From: Narthecium ossifragum
Lineage: Eukaryota > Streptophyta > Magnoliopsida > Dioscoreales > Nartheciaceae
NCBI GenBank assembly: GCA_963920575.1
Contig: OY986973.1
Coordinates: 21,743,851 to 21,807,850, forward strand
Reading direction: 5' to 3'
DNA length: 64,000 nt
In this document: piece by piece, positions 34,644-48,393 of the stretch
Layout: every line of letters starts with the position of its first letter
Position numbering within the stretch: position 1 is the first letter of the stretch
Translations under genes and position numbers: made by a program
The notes under the pieces: generated by a model
What the model saw: only the letters and a program-made list of their open reading frames with translations
Told to the model about the DNA's origin: nothing
The model's database searches: none

Positions 34644-35485
34644 GACGGAGAAGATGAGGAAGGACAAGAAGGTTAGATAAAAGGAGAGGAGATGAGTTCT
34701 TTTTTTTGCTTTGTTGAGATTTCTTTTTGTTTGCTTGAGGCTTCGGCGTAGATCCAATCTTGATTTGAATAAAGCTGTGCATAGTTTGATCTCTGTTGGT
34801 GGTTTTGATGCAAAGATATTCATTTCTTACCACAATTAACTTATGAACATTAGAGACCAGAAGTTCCTATAATTTCTCCATATATACTAACATTGTTCAT
34901 TGGCCTCGGATGGACATCTGCTTACCAAGCATGTCTCAAAGGTTAGTAGCCTCTTAAAGACAAATAAAAACGCTTATAAAGAATAAAATGTCCATCAAAA
35001 GAACTGAGAAGTTAACCTGCAGCTTCACAAATCCATAACTTATATCCTTCACAAAAAGAACTTCAAGAAAAATAAAAGGGTTTACTAAGAATGTTAATAT
35101 TACTTCTAGCTAAAGAAATAGGCACTATAGTGACACAGCCCAAACAACATGAAGCAACTCAGATCAATATTAACAATTCCTTCCCTGTTCCTATATCTAG
35201 TCTAAATGCAGTTTCCTTGTCTGTTTCCTGATGCATCTGCAACAAATGAAAAAGGAAGGAGAAGCATATGACTTCCTCAATTGTTTCAACAATCTTAGTT
35301 CTGTTATCTGTTCAAAACAGCAACAGTTTGTGTCTCCAAGGAACAAAATAGAAAGGCCGGAACTTGGAAATTTTTCTATAATCTATCAGTAATAAGGACC
35401 TTTAGAAAACTTTATAGTGATACAAGATACCATGGCTCAAGAAAAAGGATTTTCAATGTATATGGTGAACATATATACCCCAAGC
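34644..35485. other. Convergent 3' flanks of RADIALIS-like gene and ALG3
   Basis: It holds the 3' untranslated region of the RADIALIS-like gene (to about 34790) and, from the other side, probably the ALG3 3' untranslated region. No other feature recognised. Confidence 0.5.
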
Positions 35486-38400
35486 TCATTCTTCTTTTGG
35501 AGATGATTTCTGGTTCTCATAGGAACTTTCAATTGGAGCAATCCAAAGACCCCATAAGATTAACAGATGAATACACAACAAAAGGAACGAAGAATATATA
35601 TTAGAAGGATATATATTCCAGCAAAACTCCACACCAAAAAACAGAAACAGCCTGAAAAGAAAATGAAACATGAGAAGAGAGTATTGTCTCCGATTGGTCA
35701 TATCAGCTGAAATGAACAGTGAAAAATGGTAAACGACATACCTTAAAGGATTAGGGAAAGGAGTTTTCCACAATAGAAAGGGCAAAGAGAAGAAATACCT
35801 AATGCAATAAGAGAACCAGCTGAGACCAACAAATCAATAATAACAACGTGATTCATAATGTTGCAGCAAAAACCAAGATGAGAAGATTCAGACTAAATAG
35901 TTTGTTAATTCAGATATACGTGTGCAAGTAGAGGAAGACAGTAGTCAGATATGCATTGCAACATGCTGGAGGCTATCATCGGCCTCCCAAATAATTCCAC
36001 AGAGCAGTTTGGCAACAAGGTGTACAGGCATGCAGGGAACACCCCCCCCCCCCCCCCCCCTCCTATCATGAACAAAATCAACATTTATTATTTGCGCTAT
36101 GTCGGTGCAGTGTAGCAGTTTGATGAAAGATGGTGCTAGAAAGCAGTTTTACATGAGAATATAGAGACTAGAAAATGCATTGGTAGTGGTACATGAGTGG
36201 ATGCATGTGCTAAATTTTGCACACAACGCAGACATAAGGGCAATTGCAACAATCAAGTATACAAAGACGTCGCAGAGATCATTTAATTTGATATAAACTA
36301 ACTAAAAGGTTACATAGTGGACTAGAACATGTCTCTGTAGCTTCTTCAATATATGCTGAGCTTATAAAGCAATGCATACATGAAGTGAGTACTGAGCTTC
36401 AGGAAATCGCTATTTTTCCAACATGAATCTGTTTGAAGCAATACCACTTTATATGATTAGTAGATTCGTTGATGGCACCAATTCAACTAATAACATTAAG
36501 TGTGCTATTCAAACATGATTCTAGCAGTTCATAATATTAGAGCAGGGTCTTAATGTTTACTTGAAAATTGAAATTGTAGAAAAAGGCTTTCGTTAAAAGA
36601 GAAACATGAGTCAAAACACATGAGACCCCTCCCTCTTAAACAAATATGGAAAGCACACGAGAGATGAGATTCTTCTCAACCCCTCAGATCAGTACAACGA
36701 AATGAGGAAATTGATTGTGAAGCCCAAAAATATCTCTACGTAGATCACCAGAATTGTAATAACAGGAAATCAACACCATGCATTTATTAAAAATGTCAAC
36801 TTCGCAGGCTTACCATGAATAAAACTGGTAGTGCAGTGATCGAGCAAACACAATCCCAATGAAGTTTCCAACGAACATAACAGTTGCAATATCTGGATGA
36901 ATAACCACAGAAAATAGATATGACATAAATCTACTCAAAACTACACAGCATGGAAAAAGATATCGGACGTGCAGTAGAAATGTTATATCAAAGACTTACG
37001 TTCTTTACCAAGAATCCTAGTTTTTGGTCCACAAGATTGAGAGTCACTTGTAGAAAAGGAGCCTGAAATACCATTATGCTGCTTCCTTTGGCTGAACCTT
37101 GATTTTACAATTTGTAAAAGCCCTCCTTCATCCCTGCCAAAGGTTGATGGGATCACTAAATCTCGTGCTATCTTAACTCAACAGGAATGAACATGATGCT
37201 ACGGAAGATTTTCAACCAAGAAATAAAGAGCTAATAGGCAAGCCAGGCTGCTTTCAAAGGTGGATCTGTGTTATGAAGTTCTGATGCAGCATGTCATGTA
37301 ACACAAGTTAACATGTAAAATCTTCAAAAACAGTGGATTTAAAACAAGACGCATGAAGATGGAAATAACAGTAAATACTGTCTGTCTTGTGGCAGGGTCA
37401 TTGAAATAACAGCCTTTTCTTTTAAAAAAAAGAATGAGCCTCTTACCCTGGGTTACGGCTCCTCAGGGAACAACACTACCAGAAATCCCTCCGGAAGGGA
37501 TTTGAATCCACAACCGCTTGATAATAGTTACATAAACGACAACTAACAATTTGAAAAGATGCGGTAAATCCCCTTCTATTTGCTATGAGATTGTAAAAAT
37601 AACAATTAATGAAATAAAACAACAATCTGGAATTGAAAAAGATGCATTTCACTGCAAGTGAACGAACTTTATCCACGATTTAGCATGTTTTGTAATAAAT
37701 GCACCAGTAACCTATATAAAAAATGTAAATACTGCAAATTAACTTAAAATTAGATTGAGAATAAAATAACACATCAATAATGGCTTGGTCTATTATTCTC
37801 TCTGTTATCTTCTTTATAGTGACGAGGTTAAGGCCAGAATTGTTGTTGCACATAGCAGCTGACAGAAATCAGCTCAAGTAGGGTACAAGCGAAGACAATG
37901 CATAAGTAGAACAGATCATAGATTATACACCATAAGTAATATTGACAAGAAAAAAAAAACGTATTGCTAAAGGAAATGATCACTAGAAAGCTTCAGAACT
38001 CACTCTGACCATCTACAATGCGCAAACACTACAAGCAATGTGAGATGAATAATCAGCAATGCGCTTGCAAATTCCTTCGATACAAAGACTTCTTTGGGAA
38101 CAAATTTAAAGTTTACAGACCTGGAGAAGAAATAGAAACATTTTGAAGCAAAAGACAGCATAGTAATAACCACATGTATGAACTATTTAAAATTTCTTAA
38201 CGAGCATGCTTGAGTCAGATGTTATGTCGAAGGTATTGGAAAACTACTTTAAAAATGAAAGCAGTTATTTCTAACAATGGAACATGCATTGTACATTTTG
38301 ACAGGCATAAAATATCGTATTGTTACTTAATGAAAATTTTGCATAATATGATGGTTGGATAAATGTCCAAAATATATCATTGATAGATATTAAAGATTCT

Positions 38401-41400
38401 ATGCAAAACATGTGAGTTTAAAGTGAAACATGTACCTGCACTCAAGCACCTTGAAACTTGATTTGATTATAGCAAATCTAGCATCCTATTACAAGCTATG
38501 ACCATAAAATTTTGGTGTGAATATAAAACCAGCAGAAAACAAGCCATGTATCATGGCACACTTAGGTATGTGAACGAGAACAGATGTGTTCCAGGCGAAA
38601 CATGTCAAAACTGTGTGCTTTAGTCATGTATCGCCAAAAACACCTCCTTTATATTTAATGTTTAAGTGAAGTTGGTGCTCTAGCCCTCTCGTTCTCTCAT
38701 CCATCCCATCTCGACACTGGCACCGCCAGTTGCTCCTCTCCTCCTCAATGCTTGTGGAAACGCTCCCTATCCCTGTCTCCTTATATTATGTTCAAATATT
38801 ATGTTCATTATCTCTCCTACTATGTCTGTCTCCTTATGGTCCATTTTCGCTACTAGCAATCTCAAACCTTACCGGAGTGGATTTCATCAAAATCTAGCAT
38901 CCATCTTCATGGATCTCGCAACTTAATGTAAATCTCATCAACGTTTTTCTCTCTAGATCCCCTAAAATTTTTTTGTTGGTCAAATCTTTCATGTCTCGCA
39001 AACACCCTTCACCGCCTCTGTAACATCGGCATACTTTCTAGCACTCACTTGGCGTGGCAATCCTTGGGTGTGACAATCCTAATCATAGTGGATTCTGAGG
39101 CAAATATACCAAAGCTTTATACATTAACTTGTGAAATCATTTGCATGGTTTGGTTCATCAATGGACTAGTGGATGCCAGCTGCAACATTTCCAACATTAT
39201 CCTCAAACCACTTCCAACGAACAGATCCTAGATCTAAAATAAAAAATAGAGTGCTGCTCAGCTTATGGAATAGGATAAGCAAGGAAACAGAACTCATGAT
39301 TGTCACAAACAAAGGCAGCAGAATAAGGAAGTGCATACGTCACCAAACAGCAAAACACTTTTGCACCCTATTTGGAGATTCTTTCATATTTCTGCGAGGA
39401 TCCATCATAAGGTCAACGACAGCATTTTAAGATGCATGGTGTTCATTTCATGGCCACGACAACTTAAGGGCTTGTCATTGAGGTATTCAGTGGGCATGTC
39501 ACGTGAAGGATGCAAAACATAAAACCATATCTCAGGTTATAATACAAACAGTTGCTTTGGCGATTCATCTCAGATTTATAGCTTCCAGAGACAACATCAT
39601 CTTTGTATTAAAAATTTGTTGAGCTTTGAGTTGATATGCACCAGAAGTGGATGAAGACGCGACCAAGATTGAATGCTCTTGAGATGTATCCAACTGGATG
39701 TGATAATAAAAAGGGCAAACCCAAAAGAATCTGCAGAATTTATCAGAATCAAACAATTTACTCCGCAGTGGTAGCATGTAGGTACAGACTTATTCAATTG
39801 GCAATATTTCAGGTATTTATATCTTTTCAGAAATGATATTTGTGAAGACCAAATAGCTGATAGACATTCCCTACCCCTAAAGGAAGAAGATAACTGAGGC
39901 ATGATCAAAGCAATTCCAAATAGTCTACTGTAAAGTAATAGTCACATGCAGTTGTGCAGCTTCAACATCAAAACATATGCAAACGCAATCATAACTTACA
40001 GATGGTTTCAACTTCACCCTTCCACTTAGATCTCAATACACATTTAAATATTTTGTCGGAGAAGCACAATCATACTATCTCACCATACGAAAAAAAAGAA
40101 GTTAAAAAAGCTCTGCAACTTGCATGCCCACAGTGTTGCGTCTAAAAAAAGATCAATATTATGTGATATGTGGCCCTACACATAATTTGAAGATTTCTGG
40201 AAGTTGGCTATGCCATAAAAGAGATAAAACTTTCCAGCAGACATCTTTGGATCAAATTCCTTTCTTTTTAAAGAACAATAATTATGACTAAATCAGGAAG
40301 ATACTTTATCACCGGAAAGAGCATCACTTCCATAGAATTGTGCCCAATCAATCCCAAATAGAAATAGACTCCCCCTCAGTAGTTCTTTCTTCACTATTCA
40401 ATTGCAAGATTTTGTGATCGTCGCCAATCACTATCCAAAAGCAGTTTTTTGACATCCATTAATGAACAAAAACAAGAGACATTCACAACAACAATAATCT
40501 CACTGATCACTCTGTGAGGATAAGTCACAGGAATCAGGCCTTTCAGTGTTCATCAACTATTGCTCACACTCGTAATGACAGCATATTCATAGCCCAAATA
40601 TTCTCTTTGGACTATCCACTAAAGGATTTAGCCAATTGTCCACCACAGAAAACCATAAACAAGTCTCACAATGCCAAGGCAAAAGTATATACTGTGATGC
40701 ACGTTAATGCCTGCGTATCTGTGTGTGTTCGGTAGTACAACTCATGAATAAAATGACAGTCCATAGTTGAAGTACAGAAATCAATGCAATGAAAGGAAAG
40801 CACGGTCTACATAAGTTAGTAATATATAACGTTAAGAAAACGTCATGATCATTATAACAACTTAGATAAGACATCGAATCAGAGGTCATTGTTACTGTAG
40901 CAGCACATAAAAGTGGGTTTTAACTTTTATCCCAAGATGCCTACGTGCACCCTCATATGTCACACTGCAATATCCATGCCATGAAATTGCATAAATATTC
41001 AATCTTACGCAAACATTGCAATCATGATTTGTATAATCAGAAACAATACTACCAAATAAAAACTTTTCTCTTGCGCTAAACATCTAAAAAAGTTGGTCTC
41101 AACATGGTCCTGGGATGCTTAGGGATTTAAATAAATCAATATAGTTCTGGAATAACAAAACGGCTGCGCTAAATTTAGTTACCAAAAAAAACAGTTTAGC
41201 ATCATTTTTCAGGAGCAAATAGGAACTTGAGTCCCACAAAATGAGTTGTAACTAGTACCAATAAGAATAAAGGTTAATGAAGCCATCACAATGTTTATGG
41301 TCGCTCAAAATTTTCATTGAAAATAGAGAACAAGTGAAAGTTGACCACTGACAGACTAATATATGAGGTTTAACCAAAAAATTTCCTGCCCGAATCCTCA

Positions 41401-43766
41401 ACTATATGTCAGCATTAGAATGAATTTACAAGGAACATTCTCTACTTATAATGACAATAGATGATGATGCAGAAGCAAACGATCAACAGAAATAATGAAG
41501 GAGCATAAGTACATAGACAGTGATAGAAAGTAAAATGAGTCAGAAAGCAAAAAACTGAGACTTAGTGCCAAATTCCACAGCTCATGTTGCTGAAACAACT
41601 GAAAAAAACCATTTCCTTTTCTCCGATCAAATAGAACATGTAAAATATGAATATAAGCATTAACCATGAATACCTGCACGAAAGCAGCAACTGATAAGGC
41701 AGTAAAAACCCCCTTAATACTCAGTGCCTGTAACAGAAATGTTTTGTAAGCAATCTCCAAACATTTTGCTATCCAATTCTACCATACATTAAGCAACTGC
41801 CAGTCAGTACCTTCACAATACTAATTAATGCAATTCATTGTACCTTCCACATCAGCAAAAATAAAGGTGGAGCATAAAGGAGAACATTCATCTTGATTGA
41901 TACAGCTCCACTGTACCAAAACAAATAAATTGGTTAGTAATGGACACCACAAGTGTTATGTCATGAATATGAACCTCAATAAGTGCACAATTTGAACTAT
42001 ATGAAAACAATACTTTACCTGAAGATGATTAAAGCTAGATGCCATTTGTCAGAAAGAAGTAAAGCCAGTGCAGTATGAAGCAGGGTCATCGCAATACAGT
42101 CATTAAACAGACGAAGCATAAATATGGAGTGGACTCTCTTTGACAAGCAAAGCAAGCTTAAAGCCCACCATGGAAGCTGCAGAGTTGTTGCAGTGAAGAG
42201 GAAACATGAATAATCATGAAATAGACAATAAACTTAACAGCCAGCATTAAGTGAAATGTTGACACAAGTTAAAGTGTACCACATCAGTCTTTATGTAGAT
42301 GAGCAAGATGATCCACAAGTTGAATATGTACAAAATGCCAAAGAGAATCTGCACAGGAATACAGAAGGTACTTTGAGAATAAGTTCTAGTCCCAACCAAC
42401 ATATGTGATATGACTATATAATATTCTGCCATCTTTGTCTAGTAAGATGGACTTTTGACATCCAAAGGACCAAAAAACATGAAACTCTATACATTACCAC
42501 ATCCTGCTGCATTTGTGTAAGATAACAATTCCAGACAAATATCAGTGACTTACGATAACCAACATCTATGTTCTTGTAAATTCTTCTATGTAAATAATGG
42601 CGACTCTCATATCAGAAACCGAAGCTTAGTGATTAAAAATGATTACTACCTTTACCCATTTTTTCAAATTTGCACACAAGATCTATTAAAATATCTAAGC
42701 TTCTATGCTTAGATACAGAGCAGTATTTAATTAAAGCTATAGTTTCCTTTTATTGCACTATGTAAAACGGAATGTGCAGTGGTGCCATTAAGTTCCTAGC
42801 ATATCAGAAGTCAATGCTCTTCATGACACTAAACCAAGGTGAACCAAATCATGTTAGTTGACATTCCTCACAACAGTATCAAATTGTTTCCATAAGTAGA
42901 AAGAAAATATCCTAATCCATCTCAAAACTCCTTTTCTTTCCTATACATATGTTCAATTATGCATATTTTTCATCTGTTACTCCATATATATGGCATAAAT
43001 TAGTGCACATGATAAAAAAAATTTATTCTTTTCTTCCTACACATGTTTGATTCTACACGTTGCTCATCTATTGCTCCACATTTATGGCAAAAGTTAGAGC
43101 ACATGAGAAAACACCCTTGACATATAATGATACAAATCCGGGGGCATACCATCATGATAGTTTCCTCACGGTGCTCGATGCTTTTAAATTATAGCAAAAA
43201 CAAGCACTCCAAGAAAGGCAACACAATGAGCAATTTGTCTCCAAGACGAACATCATAGACTCACCTGAGCAGGATACACCTGTCCACCAGTTACATACCG
43301 GATGGCAGAATAGACGTATAGGAACCCTGCCGGATAAACCAGCGGCCCCGTATCTCCCTTCAGCTTCGTGTAGTCCCTCTCCCCTGCTAAAAACCCATCA
43401 ACCTACACATACCATTCAAAAAGAAGCACATACCCATAAGAAGAAGAAACCCCAAGTGAAAACCACCCGCAAGTCCCAAGCTCTCAAAACCCATGGTCCA
43501 TACCTGGGACATGTACGCGTCCCAATCGATCTTGGTATCTAAGAATGCATCAAAAGAAAGGGCACCCAATATCAGAAATCGATCGAAAGAAGAGATCAGG
43601 GGTTCAGCTTTAGGGTTTAGGAAGCCTTACAAGGGACGTAGGCGATGATGACGGAGACCAAGATGGCCTCGAGGAGGAGCAATGCGGAGGCGAATGCTGG
43701 CTTTGAGATCTTCGAGGCGTCGAGCATTGCGAAGGGCTTCTCGAGAACCGATTTCACTCCCGCCAT
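35486..43766 (-). CDS. ALG3: ALG3, dolichyl-P-Man:Man5GlcNAc2-PP-dolichol alpha-1,3-mannosyltransferase, 13 exons
   Basis: Exons on the minus strand are 43631-43766, 43504-43538, 43265-43402, 42280-42348, 42019-42176, 41844-41910, 41674-41727, 39642-39730, 38004-38120, 37000-37133, 36814-36892, 35742-35798 and 35486-35651. All are GT-AG with closing phases, giving 432 residues, close to other plant ALG3 proteins. Family blocks are [17 protein letters not shown] (with the early acidic D-W-D), [56 protein letters not shown] and [12 protein letters not shown]. It is a multi-span ER protein that adds the first lumenal mannose, from dolichyl-phosphate mannose, during N-glycan precursor assembly. 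Introns 7 and 8 are long (about 1.9 and 1.5 kb). The C-terminus lacks an obvious KKxx signal. Confidence 0.95.
36042..36060. repeat. Poly-C run in ALG3 intron 11
   Basis: Nineteen consecutive C in an intron. Such runs are prone to sequencing and replication slippage; the length should be treated as uncertain. Confidence 0.9.
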
Positions 43767-44077
43767 GGCTTCTTCGCAAGTGGTTTTGAATCACCCCCCT
43801 CTCTCTCTCTCGTCTCTCCCACAACTGGTTGGATCGGTGTCCGCAAGGAGAGAATTGTGGGGTTGCCCGCATCATCCAATTCAAATGATGCTGAATCCGA
43901 CGGTATATATTGATTGATGGGTTTCTATTTGACATGATATAATAATACAGGGTAAATTACATTTTAATAGCTTGTCATTCGTGCCTTCAAAATTTTGATT
44001 CGCGTCAGTGATCGATTTAATAAAAATAATTTGTGTACATACCCACGTGACATGTAGATTACATATGGTGTTTTCTA
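43767..44077. other. ALG3 5' leader and upstream region
   Basis: A GA/CT-rich stretch (43790-43820) directly upstream of the ALG3 start is the likely 5' leader. The remainder is spacer with no recognised site. Confidence 0.4.
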
Positions 44078-44495
44078 ACGGAATCATTGTCATCACGATT
44101 TTAAAACACGTTGTGTTATAGAAGGCGATTAAGATACATATAGATATGTCTCTAATCCACAACGTTGTGTGATTGCTTACTCGATCATCCAACTTAGTCA
44201 GACGCCCCCAATGCGAATACACTCTCAAGATACCGGATCCACATAATCCACCCCCTTGGGGGATTCTCATAGGTTAGTGGGTGACGGAATCACTGTCATC
44301 ACGGCTTTAAAACGAGTTGTGTTATAGAAGGCGATTAACATACATATAGATATGTCCCCGATCCACACCCAGGCGTTGTGGGATTGCTTACTCGACCATC
44401 CAACTCAGTCAGACACCCCCAATGCGAATACCACCGTCAAGATGCTGGATCCACAGAATCCACCCCTTGGGGGATTCTCACAGGCTAATAGGTGC
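44078..44495 (+). repeat. Direct tandem duplication, about 206 bp per copy
   Basis: 44078-44283 and 44284-44495 align throughout (ACGGAATCA-TGTCATCACG, TATAGAAGGCGATTAA, GATTGCTTACTCGA, CCTTGGGGGATTCTCA) with scattered differences and a short insertion in the second copy. It lies between the ALG3 promoter and the LINE remnant, and has no coding content. Confidence 0.8.
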
Positions 44496-45635
44496 CCTGA
44501 TAGGGTCTTTCTGGAGGGTCTTTCTGAACCCAGTAGAGGTTGAAGAAAGTGTCAAGGAATGGAAGTTTGCATTATTTGAATGCTTTGTAAGTGGACAAGT
44601 GGAAGTGAACTACATCATAAAGAGGTTGGAGGCTCTATGGCGAAGGAACCATTCATGACCAAGAGGATGTCTCATGGCATCTTTATTTTCATGTTCTCCT
44701 CGGAAGCGGACATGATGCATGTGCTGATGAAGGGACTATGGTCGATAGCAGGAAGGATGCTCTCACTCATCCGTTAGAGGCCCCTATTTCAAACCTTCTC
44801 TGGATTGGTTCACCTTCGCTTTTGTCTAGGTTCAGTTCCCAGATTTCCCAACGGAGCTACAAACGAAGAAGTTCTTGATGGAGGTCTCTACTCACCTTGG
44901 CACGCCCTTGCTGGTGGATCAGAATTCAAACTCGTTGGACGCCTGTAGTTTTGCCATGGTTTGTATTGAATTGGACTTGTCGAAGCCTATGAAAGATGGA
45001 ATCATTGTGGAGGGTGGAAGGACGTGTGTGTTACGCATCTATTACATGCGGATGACTCATTTTTAATCACTAAGGCATCATCCAAAGAAGCTAGTCGTAT
45101 ACTCCAAATCTTGGATTAGTACCAGATGATCTTCAGGTTAGGTGTCAACTCGGCGAAGTCGAGTGTTATGATCTCTCCTTGTGCCTCGGATAGGAGGCGT
45201 AGAAGGCTCTGCAGGAAGCTTGGAATGGCAGAGGCTGGGGGTATTTAGGTGTTCCTGTGAGCGGGAAGCGCCTCCGAGCCCAAGATTTTGAAGGCCTTAT
45301 TGATAAGGTGGCTGGAAGGATTGCGAGGTGGAGCGACGACCGTCTTTCTCTTCCGGGGAAAATTACCTTACTACGACATGTTTTGCAAGCAATCTCGGTC
45401 TACACCATGAAGGCCACCCATGTGCCATGGTGGTTCTTAAGAAGATAGACAAACTTGGGAGAGCCTTTCTATGGGACGGGAAACGAGGAGAATTCTTGGT
45501 GGTCCGGTGGGAGGTGGCATGCTTTCAAAAAGAAGACGGTGGCCTTGCCTTAAGACACCTCCCCTCTTGGCAGTGCGCTCTACCGACTCACTATGGAAGC
45601 GGGTGGCCTTTGCTAAGTGCAAGTGGAAGGGCTAT

Positions 45636-47297
45636 TGATAAGACGTGAAAAGTGCACAAATCACCCCTTCAACTTGGCCTTGTTAGTCTCCGAGCAAGGC
45701 CTTACTGACGACTATTACCCCATTACAGGTACAAAAGCCCTTAAAGAGGATTAGATCAAGTTTGGAGCTAAAACGAATGCATTTGGGCAAGTTCAATACA
45801 AAGAAGATCGATCTTTTTATTGAGGAAGATCGATCCTTTAAAGACATCAAGAAGAAGCCCAGGCTGAACAAGAAAGATCGATCTTCTTATCATGAGAAGA
45901 TTGATCCTTTATATGCATTTTTTCAGGGACAGAGCGCAAGTTTTGAAGGATCGATCTTCCTATAGGGAATGATCGATCTTTCACGTGCATTTTTCAGATG
46001 ACAGAGCGCAACAATTCAAAAGATCGATCTTCACAGCAATGAAAGATCGATCTTCATCGGGACGCAGCCACAAGTCAAGAACAAAGATCGATCTTCAGCT
46101 ATAGGAAGATCGATCTTCCACGGGCGCAGCGAGCACACGGAAAAGAAAGATCGATCTTTATGTGCCAGCCGAGCAGAATCAATAGTCCAGATCTAATCCG
46201 AGTGGGGGAGGCTTGTTTACCATAAATAGACCCCTTTGGGGGAATTTGGGGATCTTCTCTTAGACTTTTTTTTCCAGCTTTTCTTCTTTTAGATTCCTTT
46301 TACCCAATTGGGAGGAGGACTTTTTGGAGGAGATCCATGGGAGCAGAGCTTCATCAACCTCCATATATGGATCAAACCCCCAAGATGAGTCACTAACTCT
46401 TAGCTTAGGGATTCTTATGATGTAATAAGGGTTTCTATTAGGGATTCTTAGGATTTAGGGCTTTTTGCTACCCTATTGAATGATTGTATGGATTGGAGTT
46501 AATTTCTTTATGAATTTGGTGTTATTTTCATTGATGAATGCTTGGATTGCCCTATTGTGTCCTAGATCTAGATCTCTTGTATGTTAGGGCTTGGATGGAA
46601 CCTCTCGTGAGAGGGATTCATGCTAAAATCATGGATTCTCTCATAACGAAGGATTCTAATCCAAAATTGGACTAGATTGTGGTGCTAGAACCACCACCAA
46701 TCTATTCCTAACCCTCCACCCATCATATCATTGTGATTTTGGCCAGCGAGGTGCTAGAACCACCTTGCTATCACACCTAGATCCATACCACATTAACTCT
46801 CTTGCGACAAATCCATGTTAATTAGAGGATTTGTTAGCGGCGATCATAACTCATCCTTCGATCGCCGATCTTTAGACGATTGCTCTTGCCGACGAGGGTT
46901 CTTAACCCGATCTTCGTCGAGCGATAGGTGGAACTAGCCATTTGCCTATCGACAATTTGGATTTAACCATTCAATTTGAGGAGACATGCCCTTATCTTAG
47001 GAAGACCTATTAGAACTATTGTTATTGATTAAGGATCCCTCGGCCTCTCTTTATATCTTAGTATATTTTTGCATTAATTTTGGTCTAGTCTGGTTAAAAA
47101 CCCAAATCTAAATCTTTTCCTCCAACTTCTTGGTAGACAATTATGCTTAGTATGCCATTTCAATTTTAGTTTCTTCCCTGTGGATCGACTCGGACTCACC
47201 ACTTGCTACCCCAAAAGGGTGATTAGTTAGGAGTTTGATTATAAATTTCTAATTTTGATCGGACGCGTTAAGCCGTGACACTTTTCACGTCCCATCA
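45636..47297 (+). mobile_element. 1.66-kb solo LTR in the LINE
   Basis: It starts TGATAAGACGTGAAAAGTG and ends CACTTTTCACGTCCCATCA, inverted repeats matching 17 of 19 bases. It is flanked by the perfect duplication GCTAT (45631-45635 and 47298-47302). A TATA-like CATAAATAGA is at 46221. The LTR at 19479-21249 belongs to the same family. No internal genes remain. The unusually long terminal inverted repeat is a distinguishing mark. I cannot tell Gypsy from Copia without its coding part. Confidence 0.85.
45804..46158 (+). repeat. Array of AAGATCGATCTT palindromes in the solo LTR
   Basis: Ten intact GATCGATC cores and one degenerate one occur in 355 bases. Most have A/T-rich arms making the 12-base palindrome AAGATCGATCTT, and they often occur as pairs 20-30 bases apart. 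Spacers also repeat (GGGACAGAGCGCAAG, GACAGAGCGCAAC). Confidence 0.85.
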
Positions 47298-47540
47298 GCT
47301 ATCTTCCTCCAGCATCCCCTTCTATAAATTTTTCTTCCATGTGGCGAGGAATTTGTGGGGCGACGAGAGATCTCCATTTCGGCCTACGGCGGTCTCCGGG
47401 TATTGGCGGGCGAGTGAACCTGCTCAAGGATTGGTGGTGCCTAGACTTGTCGCTTGACCGGAAACCTTCGTTCCTCAATGTCGATATTAGCTCTAGTTGA
47501 ATGGCTATGGGCAAGCTGATCACTCACGATGGACGATGGA

Positions 47541-48280
47541 TGTTGACTTTTCCTCCAAATGAGGATGACGGCAGCAGAGTGGTTTTGAATTGGATCGATC
47601 GACGAATCGATCTAACCTCTCATATTAGCATGGATTTATTGACCGATCGATCGGGCCTTGATAAATAGCATCAAAGGATCGATCGGACTGTGCATATTTT
47701 CCTAGACAAAAGGCACCTATTATTGAACGGCAAGGTCGGATCGATCGGACGATCGATCCTTCTTCGGGATTCTGAGATTTTGACGGACGGATCGATCGGT
47801 CTCTCAGAGTTCGATCGATCCTACTCGGGATTTTTGGAATTCGTCGACGCTCAAGCAAACCGATCGATCTTTCTCTATAGTTAGATCGATCGGACTCTAT
47901 TGGACGGGCAGATCCGACGGCTTATATTTAATCCGGATTTGTGTTTAATGGAGACTATAAATAGGATGCTTTTAGGGTTTCTTTGTGTGGGAGAGATGTT
48001 ATTGAGAGGCTTATGAGAGTTGTGAGAGTAGGCAATCCTAGAGAGAGATCTCTTTGTCTCTGCTAGGGTTTGGGCTGTGTAATCTCTCTCTCATAGTGAA
48101 GATTTCCTCAGCTACCCGTGGTTTTTTCCTTCCAGTTGTTGCTGGTAGGTTTTTCCACGTAAATCCTTGTCTCCACTTTTTCCTTTTCTTTTGTGGTTTG
48201 GTTGTTTCTCTTCCGCTGCGACATCCCCGTACTATCTGGCGTATCTCCAGCATCGTCGGGACCCCTCAGATTCCCCAACA
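47541..48280 (+). repeat. 5' LTR of the Copia-type element
   Basis: TG...CA ends; TATAAATA at 47956-47963 is the likely promoter. Upstream of it (47597-47895) lie about eight GATCGATC/CGATCGAT palindromic words. The sequence after the TATA box is CT/GA-rich and leads to TAGGGTTTGGG. Confidence 0.92.
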
Positions 48281-48282
48281 AG

Positions 48283-48294
48283 TGGTATCAGAGC
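48283..48294 (+). promoter_or_regulatory. Primer binding site (initiator tRNA-Met)
   Basis: TGGTATCAGAGC, two bases after the 5' LTR, is the standard site complementary to the 3' end of initiator tRNA-Met used by most plant Copia elements. Confidence 0.92.
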
Positions 48295-48393
48295 CTAGGT
48301 TCCGAGATTAGGGGGATTCGAATCCCTGATCAAGATTCTAAGTCCCTAATCAAAAGATCTGAAGCATCTGGGTTGGATTCTGGCAGAAGCGAG

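Noticed and set aside
41446..41760. Longer reading of ALG3 exon 7 with a hydrophobic tail
   Set aside because: It reads through the splice donor at 41673; the conserved family sequence resumes at 39730.
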